Shown here piece after piece: positions 49,109-58,637 of a stretch of 64,000 bases of DNA. A program made the translations under genes and the position numbers. The stretch is from contig CAZWJF010000011.1 in NCBI GenBank assembly GCA_964634325.1, forward strand, positions 31,444 through 95,443, given 5' to 3'. Positions within the stretch are counted from its first letter, which is position 1; each line of letters starts with the position of its first letter. The DNA comes from JAJXWB01 sp964634325 (GTDB lineage: Bacteria > Pseudomonadota > Alphaproteobacteria > Rhizobiales > Beijerinckiaceae). Below the pieces are notes generated by a model. The model had not been told where the DNA came from. It ran no database searches and saw only the letters and a program-made list of their open reading frames with translations.

Positions 49109-50644
49109 GTGGAGGATTTTGACGCGCAGGCGCCGGTCGATGTTTTCGTCATCGGCGGCGGTGTGAACGGTTGCGGCGTCGCGCGCGACGCTGCTGGGCG
49201 CGGCTATAGCGTCATGCTCGCCGAGATGAACGATCTGGCGAGCGGCACATCGTCGAAAGCGACGAAGCTCATCCACGGCGGGCTCCGCTATCTCGAATAT
49301 TACGAATTCCGCCTCGTGCGCGAATCGCTGACGGAGCGCGAAATCGTCTGGCGCAATGCGCCGCATATCGTCCATCCGCTGCGCTTCGTCCTGCCCTACG
49401 CCAAGGGGCTGCGGCCCGCCTGGATGCTGCGCATGGGGCTGTTCATCTACGACCATCTCGGCGGCCGCAAGAAACTGCCGCCGACCAAGACCGTCGACCT
49501 GCGCGTCGTCGAGGCGGGCAAGCCGTTGAAACCGGGCTTCTCCAAGGGGTTCGAATATTCGGACTGCTGGGTGGACGACGCGCGGCTCGTCGTGCTGAAC
49601 GCGCGCGACGCCGCAGACCGGGGCGCGATCGTTCGTACGCGATGCGAGGTCGTGTCGGCGCGCAGCGAGAACGGATTGTGGCGCGTCGCCATGCGCGACA
49701 CGACCACGGGCGCCGTCAGCGAAGCGCGCGCGCGGCTGCTGGCGAACGTCGGCGGCCCGTGGGTCGACAAGATTCTCGAGACGCCGCTCGCCCATCCCAA
49801 GCCGCACAATGTCCGTCTCGTGCAGGGCAGCCACATCGTCGTGCCGAAGCTGTACGACCACGACCGCTGCTACATCTTCCAGAACGCGGACGGACGCATC
49901 GTCTTCGCCATCCCTTACGAAGGCGCATTCACGCTGATCGGCACGACCGACCGCGATTATTACGGCGACCCGGGCGACGTGGCGATCACAGAGGACGAGA
50001 CCAGATATCTCTGTGCGGCGGCCAGCGAATATTTCACGCGTGAAATTTCGTCGAAGGACGTCGTCTGGGCCTATTCAGGCGTCCGCCCGCTCTACGACGA
50101 CCATGCGTCGGCGGCGCAGGAGGCGACGCGCGACTATGTCATCCACGACGAACTGATCGACGGCGCGCCGCTTCTCAATATTTTCGGCGGAAAGATCACG
50201 ACCTATCGCCGACTTGCGGAGACGATCCTCGACAAGATCGGCGAACGGCTCGGCGCGCGCGGCGCGCCCTGGACTGAATTCGCGCCCCTGCCCGGCGGCG
50301 ATTTTGCAAACGGCGACGTCGACGAGTTCATCGCCGAGTTGCGCGCCCGAAGGCCTTTTCTGTCCGAGACGCTGGCGAAGCGATTGGCCCACGCCTACGG
50401 GACGCGCGTCTACGCGCTGCTGCGCGAGGCGCAGTCGATGGCCGATCTCGGCCGCGATTTCGGCGCAGGACTGACCGCGTCCGAAATCGACTATCTCGCC
50501 GCGCGCGAATGGGCTCTCAATGCGGAGGACATTCTTTGGCGGCGCACGAAGCTCGGCTTGCACGGCGCAGCCGCCGCCGCGGCCGACATCGACGCCTATC
50601 TCGCCGACAGAAGCGCCGATCAGGCGTCGAGGGGGGACGCATGA
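49109..50644 (+). CDS. glpD: Aerobic glycerol-3-phosphate dehydrogenase
   Basis: A 511-residue FAD enzyme oxidising glycerol-3-phosphate to DHAP at the inner membrane face and passing electrons to quinone. FAD-binding appears as VDVFVIGGGVNGCGVARDAA; family blocks are SSKATKLIHGGLRYLEYYEF, SDCWVDDARLV, YEGAFTLIGTTDRDYYGDPG and FGGKITTYRRLAE. The start is GTG at 49109 with AGGAG upstream. The stop overlaps glpK (ATGA), forming a compact glycerol-utilisation unit without a glpF or glpR next to it. Confidence 0.96.
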   Translation: MEDFDAQAPVDVFVIGGGVNGCGVARDAAGRGYSVMLAEMNDLASGTSSKATKLIHGGLRYLEYYEFRLVRESLTEREIVWRNAPHIVHPLRFVLPYAKGLRPAWMLRMGLFIYDHLGGRKKLPPTKTVDLRVVEAGKPLKPGFSKGFEYSDCWVDDARLVVLNARDAADRGAIVRTRCEVVSARSENGLWRVAMRDTTTGAVSEARARLLANVGGPWVDKILETPLAHPKPHNVRLVQGSHIVVPKLYDHDRCYIFQNADGRIVFAIPYEGAFTLIGTTDRDYYGDPGDVAITEDETRYLCAAASEYFTREISSKDVVWAYSGVRPLYDDHASAAQEATRDYVIHDELIDGAPLLNIFGGKITTYRRLAETILDKIGERLGARGAPWTEFAPLPGGDFANGDVDEFIAELRARRPFLSETLAKRLAHAYGTRVYALLREAQSMADLGRDFGAGLTASEIDYLAAREWALNAEDILWRRTKLGLHGAAAAAADIDAYLADRSADQASRGDA

Positions 50645-52137
50645 CGAAGTTTGTGGGATCGATCGATCAGGGCACGACCAGTTCGCGTTTCATCCTCTTC
50701 GACCGCAAAGGCGACATCGTCGCCGTCGATCAGATGGAGCATGAGCAGATCTATCCGAAGGCCGGATGGGTAGAGCACGATGCGCTCGAAATCTGGCGCA
50801 ACACGCAGAAGGTCATCGAAGGCGCGCTCGCCAAGGCCGGAGCGACGGCGGCGGATCTCGCGGCGGTCGGCATCACTAATCAGCGCGAGACGAGCGTGAT
50901 CTGGGACCGGCGCACCGGCCAACCTTTACATAATGCGCTGGTGTGGATGGACACACGCACCGATGCGCTGGTGGCGCAGTTCGAACGCGATGGCGGCAAG
51001 GATCGCTTGCGGGCGAAGACGGGCTTGCCGCTGACGACCTATTTCTCCGGTCTGAAGCTGCGCTGGCTCATCGACCACGTCGACGGCGCCCGCGCGCTGG
51101 CGCAGAGCGGCGATCTGCTGTTCGGCACGATCGACTCGTGGCTCGCGTGGAACTTGACCGGCGGCGTCGAGGGCGGACGACATCTGACCGACGTGACGAA
51201 CGCCTCGCGCACGCAAATGATGAACCTCGAGACGCTCGACTGGGACGAGGATATTCTCGCGCTGTTCGACATTCCGCGCGCCTGCCTGCCGACGATCCGC
51301 TCCTCCAGCGAAATCTACGGCGTCTGCACGGGCGCGCTCGCCGGAGCGCAGCTTGCCGGCATTCTCGGCGACCAGCAGGCGGCTCTGTTCGGACAGGCGT
51401 GCCTAGCGCCGGGACAGGTGAAAAATACGTACGGCACCGGCTGCTTCATGCTGATGAACACCGGCGAGAGGCCGTTTCCGTCGACCTACGGGCTGCTGAC
51501 GACGCTCGGCTACAAGCTCGGAGACAAGCCGGCGGTCTATGCGCTCGAAGGGTCGATCGCGATCGCCGGCGCGCTCGTGCAATGGCTGCGCGACAATCTG
51601 GGCCTCGTGAAGCACGCTTCCGAGATCGAGGCGCTCGCGCGCAGCGTCCAGGACAATGGCGACGTCTATTTCGTCCCGGCCTTCTCGGGTCTCTATGCGC
51701 CCCACTGGAAAGAGAGCGCGCGCGGCGTGATCGCGGGGCTCACGCGCTTCGCAGGCAAGGGGCACATCGCGCGCGCCGCGCTCGAAGCGACCGCCTACCA
51801 GACGCGCGAAGTGCTCGACGCGATGGTGAAGGATTCCGGCGTGGCGATTTCAGAAATGCGCGTCGACGGCGGCATGGTGGTCAACGAGCTGCTGATGCAG
51901 TTCCAGTCCGACATGCTTAACGCGCCCGTCGTTCGACCCAAGGTGATCGAGACGACGGCGCTCGGCGCAGCCTATGCGGCGGGACTAGCGGTCGGGTACT
52001 GGACCTCGACCGACGACATCCTCGCAAACTGGCGCGCGGACAGAACCTGGCGACCGGCGATGGAAGGCGCGCTGCGCGACCGCCTCTATGCAAAATGGAA
52101 CAAGGCCGTCGCACGCTCGCTCGATTGGGTCGACTAG
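50641..52137 (+). CDS. glpK: Glycerol kinase
   Basis: A 498-residue FGGY-family kinase phosphorylating glycerol with ATP. Landmarks are the N-terminal IDQGTTSSRFILFD, ITNQRETSVIWDRRTG, LVWMDTRTD, the DVTNASRTQMMNL block, the adenosine-loop GDQQAALFGQ, and the C-terminal MRVDGGMVVNELLMQFQSDML. The ATG at 50641 overlaps the glpD stop. The length is normal and no damage is seen. Confidence 0.97.
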   Translation: MTKFVGSIDQGTTSSRFILFDRKGDIVAVDQMEHEQIYPKAGWVEHDALEIWRNTQKVIEGALAKAGATAADLAAVGITNQRETSVIWDRRTGQPLHNALVWMDTRTDALVAQFERDGGKDRLRAKTGLPLTTYFSGLKLRWLIDHVDGARALAQSGDLLFGTIDSWLAWNLTGGVEGGRHLTDVTNASRTQMMNLETLDWDEDILALFDIPRACLPTIRSSSEIYGVCTGALAGAQLAGILGDQQAALFGQACLAPGQVKNTYGTGCFMLMNTGERPFPSTYGLLTTLGYKLGDKPAVYALEGSIAIAGALVQWLRDNLGLVKHASEIEALARSVQDNGDVYFVPAFSGLYAPHWKESARGVIAGLTRFAGKGHIARAALEATAYQTREVLDAMVKDSGVAISEMRVDGGMVVNELLMQFQSDMLNAPVVRPKVIETTALGAAYAAGLAVGYWTSTDDILANWRADRTWRPAMEGALRDRLYAKWNKAVARSLDWVD

Positions 52138-52255
52138 TTAACCAAACCCTGCCTGTGGACCGCCCCTTGCTCGTGATGCGCCACGACGGAACCCGTCGTT
52201 GCAGTATGCGCCGTTTCGGCATCGCGACCGGCGCGAAACGAGACAGGAGTTTTGT

Positions 52256-52888
52256 ATGCGTTCCATTTCGATCCTGAGTCTCGCGGCCGCGACCACTTGC
52301 GCCGCTCTGGTCGCTTCTTCCGCCGCCGAGGCCGGCAGCATGCGTCGCGTCGGCGTCGCGCCGCACGCCTTCGCCCGTCCGGCCGTCAACGCCGGCTTCG
52401 TCCGCCCGGCCTATCGCCCTGCCGCCGTCGGCTACCATCGCTACGCGCGCCATGGCTGGCGCAATCGCGGCCTCGGCTTCGCCGCCGGCGCTGCGGTCGG
52501 CGCCGCCGTGGGCTATGGCGTCGCGGGCGGCTATGACAGCGGCTACGCCTACGCCGCTCCGGCGGCCTCGGTCGACTACGCCGAGCCGTCCTATGGATAC
52601 GCCGCCGCTCCGGTCACGCGCTCCTGGCAGCGCAGCTACATGGTGCCGCAGACGGTCGTGCGTCCGGTCACCACGACGCACCTCGAACCGGTGACCACCT
52701 ATCGCGCCGTGCAGAGCACCTCCTACGTCCCCGCGACCGTGTATCGCAAGGTCACGCAGACCTGCTCGTGCACGACCGACGGCGTGACGCGCGAAGTTCC
52801 TTGCGCGGGCGGCTATGCGACGACCGGCATCACCTACGGCGGCGGCGTCGCCTACAACCGCCCGGGTCTGTTCACCAGCGGCTGGTGA
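52256..52888 (+). CDS. Secreted Gly/Ala/Tyr-rich protein
   Basis: A 210-residue exported protein with a signal peptide (MRSISILSLAAATTCAALVA, ending SAAEA). A low-complexity Gly/Ala/Tyr-rich central part (GLGFAAGAAVGAAVGYGVAG, then YDSGYAYAAPA) is followed by repeats of the type V-x-P-V-T-T (VVRPVTTTHLEPVTTY) and a four-Cys-free end containing TQTCSCTTDG and VPCAGG. It looks like a cell-surface or periplasmic protein, perhaps structural. The ATG at 52256 has AGGAG upstream. Many alphaproteobacteria carry similar unnamed proteins. Confidence 0.78.
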   Translation: MRSISILSLAAATTCAALVASSAAEAGSMRRVGVAPHAFARPAVNAGFVRPAYRPAAVGYHRYARHGWRNRGLGFAAGAAVGAAVGYGVAGGYDSGYAYAAPAASVDYAEPSYGYAAAPVTRSWQRSYMVPQTVVRPVTTTHLEPVTTYRAVQSTSYVPATVYRKVTQTCSCTTDGVTREVPCAGGYATTGITYGGGVAYNRPGLFTSGW

Positions 52889-52966
52889 ACCGTCGGACGG
52901 ACGCTTGCGCGGCGCGCACGAGACTACCAAACTGCTGGGCGAGTGTTCTCGCCCAGCGGATGAGCA

Positions 52967-53671
52967 ATGATCGACCTGCATTACTGGCCGACGCCGAACG
53001 GCCACAAGATCACGATGTTTCTCGAGGAAGCCGGCCTCGCCTATACGATCCGGCCGGTCGACATCACCGCAGGCGAACAGTTCAGGTCTGAATTTCTCGC
53101 GATCGCTCCGAACAACCGGATGCCGGCGATCGTCGACTACATGCCAGCCGACGGCGGCGCGCCGATCTCCGTGTTCGAATCCGGCGCCATCCTCGTCTAT
53201 CTCGCCGAAAAGACAGGCCACTTCCTGCCCGCCGACGCGCGCGCGAAAGCGAAAGTCCTCGAATGGCTGTTCTGGCAGGTCGGGGGGCTCGGTCCGATGG
53301 CCGGGCAGAACCATCATTTCGCGCTCTACGCGCCCGAGAAGATCCCCTACGCGCTCGACCGCTATATCAAAGAAACGAACCGGCTCTACGGCGTTCTGAA
53401 CAAGCAGCTTGCGCACAGCGAATTCATCGCCGGCGATTATTCGATCGCGGATATGGCGTCCTATCCGTGGATCGTCCCGCACAAGCGCCAGAGCCAGTCG
53501 CTCGACGACTTTCCGCATCTCAAGCGCTGGTTTGCCGCCGTGGCGGCGCGTCCCGCAACGGTCCGCGCCTACAAGGCCGGCGAAGCCATCCGGCTGCGCA
53601 AGCCTCACGAATTGTCCAGCGAACAGAAGTCCGTGCTGTTCGGGCAGACCGCGTCGGTCGTGAAAGACTGA
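52967..53671 (+). CDS. Glutathione S-transferase family protein (YghU/YfcG-like)
   Basis: A 234-residue GST. The thioredoxin-like domain starts DLHYWPTPNGHKITMFLEEA, and the typical glutathione-site block is NNRMPAIVD followed by ISVFESGAILVYLAEKTG. The C-terminal helical domain has LEWLFWQVGGLGPMAGQNHHF, characteristic of the YfcG/YghU (nu-class) group, which act as disulfide-bond oxidoreductases or peroxidases. The catalytic-position Thr/Asn appear in TPNGHK. Monocistronic. Confidence 0.92.
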   Translation: MIDLHYWPTPNGHKITMFLEEAGLAYTIRPVDITAGEQFRSEFLAIAPNNRMPAIVDYMPADGGAPISVFESGAILVYLAEKTGHFLPADARAKAKVLEWLFWQVGGLGPMAGQNHHFALYAPEKIPYALDRYIKETNRLYGVLNKQLAHSEFIAGDYSIADMASYPWIVPHKRQSQSLDDFPHLKRWFAAVAARPATVRAYKAGEAIRLRKPHELSSEQKSVLFGQTASVVKD

Positions 53672-53692
53672 CGCGGCCGCCTCTACGGATCG

Positions 53693-55066
53693 TCAGGCCG
53701 AGCCGGCCGCCGACCTGCGGCGACGACGCGAGCGTCCGCCGTTCGGCTTCGCGCCTGTGCGATCGCCGGGCTTCGCGCTGTTCTGCGCGCGCGGGGCCTC
53801 GGCCCGCGGATTGCCGGAACGATGGGGCGCGCGCTGCTCGCCATGCGGGCGTTGCGGCCGCGGCGCGTGCGCCTGCGGGCGGGGTCCCGGGCGACGGCGC
53901 GCCGCCGCCGGCGCCTCCGAGGCGTCCGACCGCTGCGCGGGATCGCGCCGATCTTCGGTCGGAATCTGCTGGCGCGTCGTCTTTTCGATGGCGCGCAACA
54001 GATGGCGTTCGGCGTTGTCGCACAGCGAGATCGCTTCGCCCGCCGCTCCGGCTCTCGCCGTGCGGCCGATACGGTGCACATAGGTTTCCGGCACTTCCGG
54101 CAGTTCGAAGTTCACGACGTGGGAGACGCCGTCGACGTCGATGCCGCGCGCCGCGATGTCAGTCGCGACCAGCGCGCGCGTGCGGCCCGCCTTGAAGTCA
54201 GCGAGCGTGCGCTGGCGATGGTTCTGGCTCTTGTTGCCGTGTATCGCGCCGGCGGCGATCCCGGCCTCGTCGAGTATCTTCGCAACCCGATCGGCGCCGC
54301 GCTTGGTGCGCGTGAAGACGAGCGCGCGCGCAACGTCGGCCCGCGACAGAACGTCGACCAGCAGATCGCGCTTGCTCTTGGCGTCCACGAGATAGGCGCG
54401 CTGCGCGATGCGCTCCGCCGTCGTGGCGACAGGCGTCACTTCGACGCGCGTCGGATTCGCAAGCATGTCGGCGGCGAGCGACGCGATCTCGTTCGGCATC
54501 GTCGCGGAGAACAGCATGGTTTGCCGCGTCTTCGGCAGCTTGGCGACGATCCGGCGGATCGGAACGATAAAGCCGAGGTCCAGCATGTGATCAGCCTCGT
54601 CGAGCACGACGACTTCGGTCGCGTCGAGCCGCAGGCGACGCTGCTCCATGTGATCGAGCAGACGGCCCGGCGTCGCGACGAGGATGTCGACGCCGCGCGA
54701 CAGCGCCTGAATCTGCGGCCCCATCGAAACGCCGCCGAGAATGACGGCGACATGCAGCCGCGCGTGACGGCCGTAGGCGCGGAAGCTCTCGGCGATCTGG
54801 ATGGCGAGTTCGCGCGTCGGCGCAAGAACGAGCGCGCGCGTCGTGCCCGGCGCCGGGCGACGACGGTCCGCCAGCAAGCGCTGGACGATCGGCACTGCGA
54901 AGGCGCAAGTCTTGCCGGTGCCGGTCTGGGCGATGCCGAGCAGGTCTTCGCCGCGAAGCAGCGTCGGGATAGCGCGGGTCTGAATGGGGGTCGGGTTTGT
55001 ATAGCCTTCGTCGCGGAGTGCGCGAAGGATGGTCTCGGCGACGCCGAGGCCGGCAAAGTCAGTCAT
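53693..55066 (-). CDS. rhlE: DEAD-box ATP-dependent RNA helicase (RhlE type)
   Basis: A 457-residue helicase. All core motifs are present: Q motif (GYTNPTPIQTRAIP), Walker A AQTGTGKT, PTRELAIQ, TPGRLLDHM, DEAD in VVVLDEADHMLDLGF, SAT in LFSATMP, and in domain 2 VFTRTKRGAD, ATDIAARGIDV and HRIGRTARAG. The C-terminal ~85 residues are a basic, Pro/Arg-rich unstructured tail, as in RhlE. It remodels rRNA or mRNA. The ATG at 55066 is the first good start; the frame stays open to 55120. Confidence 0.94.
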   Translation of the reverse strand: MTDFAGLGVAETILRALRDEGYTNPTPIQTRAIPTLLRGEDLLGIAQTGTGKTCAFAVPIVQRLLADRRRPAPGTTRALVLAPTRELAIQIAESFRAYGRHARLHVAVILGGVSMGPQIQALSRGVDILVATPGRLLDHMEQRRLRLDATEVVVLDEADHMLDLGFIVPIRRIVAKLPKTRQTMLFSATMPNEIASLAADMLANPTRVEVTPVATTAERIAQRAYLVDAKSKRDLLVDVLSRADVARALVFTRTKRGADRVAKILDEAGIAAGAIHGNKSQNHRQRTLADFKAGRTRALVATDIAARGIDVDGVSHVVNFELPEVPETYVHRIGRTARAGAAGEAISLCDNAERHLLRAIEKTTRQQIPTEDRRDPAQRSDASEAPAAARRRPGPRPQAHAPRPQRPHGEQRAPHRSGNPRAEAPRAQNSAKPGDRTGAKPNGGRSRRRRRSAAGSA

Positions 55067-55280
55067 GTCAGCTTTCAACAGCGGCCCCGTCCCAGCGCGG
55101 ATGAACGCAACGAAGGCCATTGGAAATGGCGGCCCCGCGTAAATGAGCCGCCGGAGTTCATCCCGTGCGCTCGACGATGCGCCGCATGGAAGCGGCCTAC
55201 GCGATCGGAGCGCTCTTGCTGCATTGCAGCGCGCTTCAGATACGCGATCCGCCGCGTGGCGTCAAATCCAGCGTCCGTCT

Positions 55281-56963
55281 CTAGCGGCCGGCGTCCGCGG
55301 TCAGACGTCTGGCAAGCGCGTTCTTGGCGTTGGTCGACCAACACTGGCGTTCGATGAGTTCGGCCAGAGCCTGCGGCCCATCGAAGCCGAGGCCGGCGAG
55401 CGCATTGAGGGCGGCGCGCCGCGCCTCTTCGTTTTGCAGTCGGCCCTGCAAGGCCGCGTCGACGACCAGCAATAAAGGATGCGAGCTGTCGAGGGCGGCC
55501 TCGTGCAGGCCTTCGGCGTTCGGCGCGATGTTGGAGCGCAAGGCGTCGATCACATCGGCGAACTCGAACCAGTTGGGCGCGTGGCTCGACAGGTCGCGCG
55601 CGCGGGAGACCAGTTCGAGACCGGAGTTCCAGTCGTCCGCGCCAAGAGCCGTCTTCGCGCCGACGTCGAGCAGCGTCGCGGGATTGTTCGGATAGTCGCG
55701 TACGATCGCTTGGCTGACGCGCCGGAACAAGGCGACGTCGCCCTGGCACAAGGCCGTCGAATAGCGGGCGATGCGCGGCAAGGCGCCCTTGTCGTTGCGG
55801 CGATAGGCTTCAGACGCCAGAGCAGCCGCTTCGGAAAGCAGTTCGGATCGCCGCCGCTGTTCGTAACCGAGGCGCGCGCCGTCGAGCTTCAAGAGCGCCC
55901 GCATGGCGTCGACGTTCGCGCCCGGCGTCGGAAGGCTCGCAAGCTTCTCGGCGCATTCGCGCGCCGCGCGAAAGTCTTCGCGGCGGTAGTTCGACCAGAA
56001 CAGCACGACGCGCAGATGGCAGCGATAGGCTTCATCTCCGTCGAACGAATCCATCGCTGCGCGGGTCTGCTCGATATTGGCGACGACGCCGAAGGGCTGC
56101 CCGACATCGGCGGCGACGCGCGAGGCGACATTGCGCTCCAAGGCCAGCATCTCGTTCGCCTTGACCGGCGCCGAATACCGGGCGCTCCAGCGAACGGCGC
56201 CTGTCGAAGCATCGAGCAGGATCGGCGTCACCACGACGGAATCGCCTACGGCCTGCACGTTGGCCTTCAGGACGTAATCGATCTTCCACCTGCCCGGCGG
56301 TTTGGTCGTCGCCAGGTCGACGCGCCGCGATATTGGAAAGACGGTCAGCCATTCGAATTCCGACAGGACAGAAACGATCTCGGCGCGCAGACCTGCGCCC
56401 AGATAGGCCTGCCCCTCGCGATCGGCCGAGAAGTCGAACGGCGCGACGGCGATTCTGGGGCTCGACCGCAACTCCACCCTGCGACCGCCGAGCAGCGCCC
56501 ACCCCGCGGCGCCGGCTCCCAGGACGACGATCGCGAGCGCTCCGGCGATCCACGCCCCAACATACCGACGGCGCCGCCGCGAAGGCGCCGATTCGCGCGC
56601 GGGGCCTGCGCCGGGCGGCGCAGCGCCCTCGAACCGCGGCCGATATTGGCCTTTGTCGATGACGATGCGGACCGGATCGCTCCGGCCTTGCGTCGCGTAA
56701 TACAGTTCCAGCGACTTGCGCAGCCGGCCGATCTCGACCCTGACGATCGCATCCTGCTGCGCGTCGAAATTCGTGGGCCGACCGAAGACTTCCGTGGCGA
56801 TCGAATAGGCCTTCAGGCGCTCGCCGCGGCCCTCCGTCTCCTCGTGGACCAGAAACCGCAGGAGATTGCGCTGACGGTCGCTCGAATCGGCGAGGCCGAT
56901 CGCCACCGCGCGTTCGAGCGCTGCTTGCGCTTGCGATCCGGCCTCCGCGTCCGATTCCAACAC
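55281..56963 (-). CDS. Membrane protein with N-terminal wHTH-like, TolB-like and TPR regions
   Basis: A 560-residue protein. Residues ~15-110 contain QRNLLRFLVHEETEGRGERL, IATEVFGRPTNFDAQQDAIVRVEIGRL and IVIDKGQYRPRF. This module is found at the N-terminus of so-called adenylate cyclase-like TPR proteins and may bind DNA or act as a scaffold. A basic stretch and one membrane helix (about residues 135-158, WIAGALAIVVLGAGAAGWAL) follow. The outer part begins like TolB N-terminal domains (SPRIAVAPFDFSADREGQ). The rest is helical TPR-like repeats. No cyclase catalytic domain is present. Function unknown, possibly signalling. Confidence 0.78.
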   Translation of the reverse strand: MLESDAEAGSQAQAALERAVAIGLADSSDRQRNLLRFLVHEETEGRGERLKAYSIATEVFGRPTNFDAQQDAIVRVEIGRLRKSLELYYATQGRSDPVRIVIDKGQYRPRFEGAAPPGAGPARESAPSRRRRRYVGAWIAGALAIVVLGAGAAGWALLGGRRVELRSSPRIAVAPFDFSADREGQAYLGAGLRAEIVSVLSEFEWLTVFPISRRVDLATTKPPGRWKIDYVLKANVQAVGDSVVVTPILLDASTGAVRWSARYSAPVKANEMLALERNVASRVAADVGQPFGVVANIEQTRAAMDSFDGDEAYRCHLRVVLFWSNYRREDFRAARECAEKLASLPTPGANVDAMRALLKLDGARLGYEQRRRSELLSEAAALASEAYRRNDKGALPRIARYSTALCQGDVALFRRVSQAIVRDYPNNPATLLDVGAKTALGADDWNSGLELVSRARDLSSHAPNWFEFADVIDALRSNIAPNAEGLHEAALDSSHPLLLVVDAALQGRLQNEEARRAALNALAGLGFDGPQALAELIERQCWSTNAKNALARRLTADAGR

Positions 56964-57127
56964 AGCCGCTATCGCCCCCGACAGATGCGACGCCGCCTTT
57001 TCGCCGGCGGCGAGACCGCAAGCATCGTTAACACGGCGTACGTACCTGCGTCATCGCGCAAACGCCGCCATTCTCCGCGCGTTTTCAGGCGCCGGAAGGG
57101 CGCGATTACGCGATTTGGAGCGATGGC

Positions 57128-57367
57128 ATGAATGATTCCGACAAGCCCTCCGGCGTCAGACAACCGCCGGAGCCGGCGGAGGTCGCGCGTCGGATCACCG
57201 TAGCCGCGGCGTCGCTGAGCGCGCTGGCGCAGGAAGCGGGGCTCGAAATCGTCGCGCGTCTCCTCAACCTCGTGCGCATCGAAGCCGAAATCAAACTCAG
57301 CGAAATCAGGTTCAGACCGCCAGTCGACGATCCGACATCGGACAAGGATCGCGACGGGCGGAACTGA
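57128..57367 (+). CDS. Small hypothetical protein
   Basis: Seventy-nine residues (MNDSDKPSGVRQPPEPAEVA, then a helix ARRITVAAASLSALAQEAGL and a C-terminal acidic tail). The ATG at 57128 has GGAG at good spacing, and codon use is like that of neighbours. It is divergent from the TolB-like/TPR gene. No domain is recognised. Confidence 0.6.
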   Translation: MNDSDKPSGVRQPPEPAEVARRITVAAASLSALAQEAGLEIVARLLNLVRIEAEIKLSEIRFRPPVDDPTSDKDRDGRN

Positions 57368-57610
57368 GCGCCCGGCGGGGCCGCAGGGCGCATGCGGCTC
57401 CGCCGGCGCGTCGCAATCGAGGTTTGCGATTCGCGATGCGACTTAGTTAGGCGCCCGGTCGGCGCAATGCGCTGCGAAACTGCCTTTAATTTCAGCATAC
57501 AGCCCTAAGGTCGGGCGCAAAATCGCCACTTTTTCGCTTGCGGGAAACGGTTCGCAGATCGACAATGCTGCATCGCAATACGTCGAGTCCCCTAGCAACA
57601 GGAGGCGATC

Positions 57611-57832
57611 GTGAGAGCTGGTCAGCGAGTTCGAATTCGGGCCGCATCGCCGATCTGCAAGCGCGGCAGCCTGTCGCCGGACGCCGTCGGCACGGTAATT
57701 TGCAGCTATACGGTCGTTTCGCGACCGGGATCGCCCGAGCGCGTCGACGTCAAATTCACCGGCAATAACGTCATGTGGGGCGTCGCCGCCCGCGAATTCG
57801 AAGCGATCGAAGAAAGCCGTCAGATCGCCTGA
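57611..57832 (+). CDS. Small hypothetical protein, SH3-like
   Basis: Seventy-three residues starting at a GTG (57611) preceded by AGGAGG at seven-base spacing. The sequence RAGQRVRIRAASPICKRGSL continues into alternating strands (GTVICSYTVV, then RVDVKFTGNN), which suggests a small beta-barrel. The strong ribosome binding site makes it more credible than the opposite-strand frame covering it. It lies 91 bases before pyrE. Confidence 0.6.
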   Translation: MRAGQRVRIRAASPICKRGSLSPDAVGTVICSYTVVSRPGSPERVDVKFTGNNVMWGVAAREFEAIEESRQIA

Positions 57833-57922
57833 TCCCGCCGTCCACAGCCTCGCAAATTCAGGTTTCGCCTTTCGCGGGCATGTTCTAGACAAGCGCGAAT
57901 TCCATCAGACGGATGCCGCGCC

Positions 57923-58633
57923 ATGAGCCAGACGCCCTCCCCCGCCGCCCTCGAACGCCAGCTGATGGCGCACGAAACAGCAAAAATGCTGCTGGAGGTG
58001 AAGGCGGTCCTGTTCAATCCGGACAAGCCGTTCATCTTTACGTCGGGCTGGGCGAGCCCCGTCTATACGGACATGCGCAAGATCATCTCCTACCCGCGTC
58101 TGCGCAGGCGCCTGCTCGACTTCGCGGTGACCATGATCGAACGCGAGATCGGCTACGAGTCACTCGACGTGGTGGCCGGGGGCGAGACGGCGGGCATCCC
58201 CTATGCCGCTTGGATCGCGGATCGGCTGGCCCTGCCGATGCAATACATCCGCAAGAAGCCGAAGGGCTTTGGCCGCAATGCGCAGATCGAGGGCGATCTG
58301 CATGACGGCGGCCGCGCGTTGCTCGTCGAGGATCTTGCGACCGACGGCAGGTCCAAGGTGAATTTCTGCAACGCGCTGCGCGAGGCCGGGCAGCGCTGCG
58401 ATCACGCCTTCGTCTTCTTCTTCTACGACATCTTCCCGAGCGCGCGCGAAGACCTCGCCAAGCTCGGAATCAAGCTGCACGCCTTGTGCACCTGGTGGGA
58501 TGTGCTGGACGTTGCGCGCGCGGCGAACTACCTTGAGCCGGCGAAACTCGCAGAGGTCGAGAAGTTTCTCCACACGCCGGCCGAATGGTCGGCGGCGCAT
58601 GGCGGGATTTCGGAATTCAAGCCCGCGGGCTGA
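57923..58633 (+). CDS. pyrE: Orotate phosphoribosyltransferase
   Basis: A 236-residue type I phosphoribosyltransferase that joins orotate to PRPP to form OMP in pyrimidine synthesis. The PRPP-binding motif is ALLVEDLATDGRSK, with the catalytic loop QYIRKKPKGFGRNAQIEG and the N-terminal segment FTSGWASPVYTDMRK. The length is standard for the alphaproteobacterial form. The ATG at 57923 was chosen because its N-terminus is conserved. A frameshifted membrane protein gene begins four bases after its stop. Confidence 0.95.
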   Translation: MSQTPSPAALERQLMAHETAKMLLEVKAVLFNPDKPFIFTSGWASPVYTDMRKIISYPRLRRRLLDFAVTMIEREIGYESLDVVAGGETAGIPYAAWIADRLALPMQYIRKKPKGFGRNAQIEGDLHDGGRALLVEDLATDGRSKVNFCNALREAGQRCDHAFVFFFYDIFPSAREDLAKLGIKLHALCTWWDVLDVARAANYLEPAKLAEVEKFLHTPAEWSAAHGGISEFKPAG

Positions 58634-58637
58634 ACCG

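Noticed and set aside
51917..53608. 563-codon minus-strand frame over the end of glpK, the secreted protein and the GST
   Set aside because: Covers three clear plus-strand genes and has no domain.
57443..57892. 149-codon minus-strand ORF near 57.6 kb
   Set aside because: No ribosome binding site or domain; the plus-strand 73-codon ORF inside it has an AGGAGG site.
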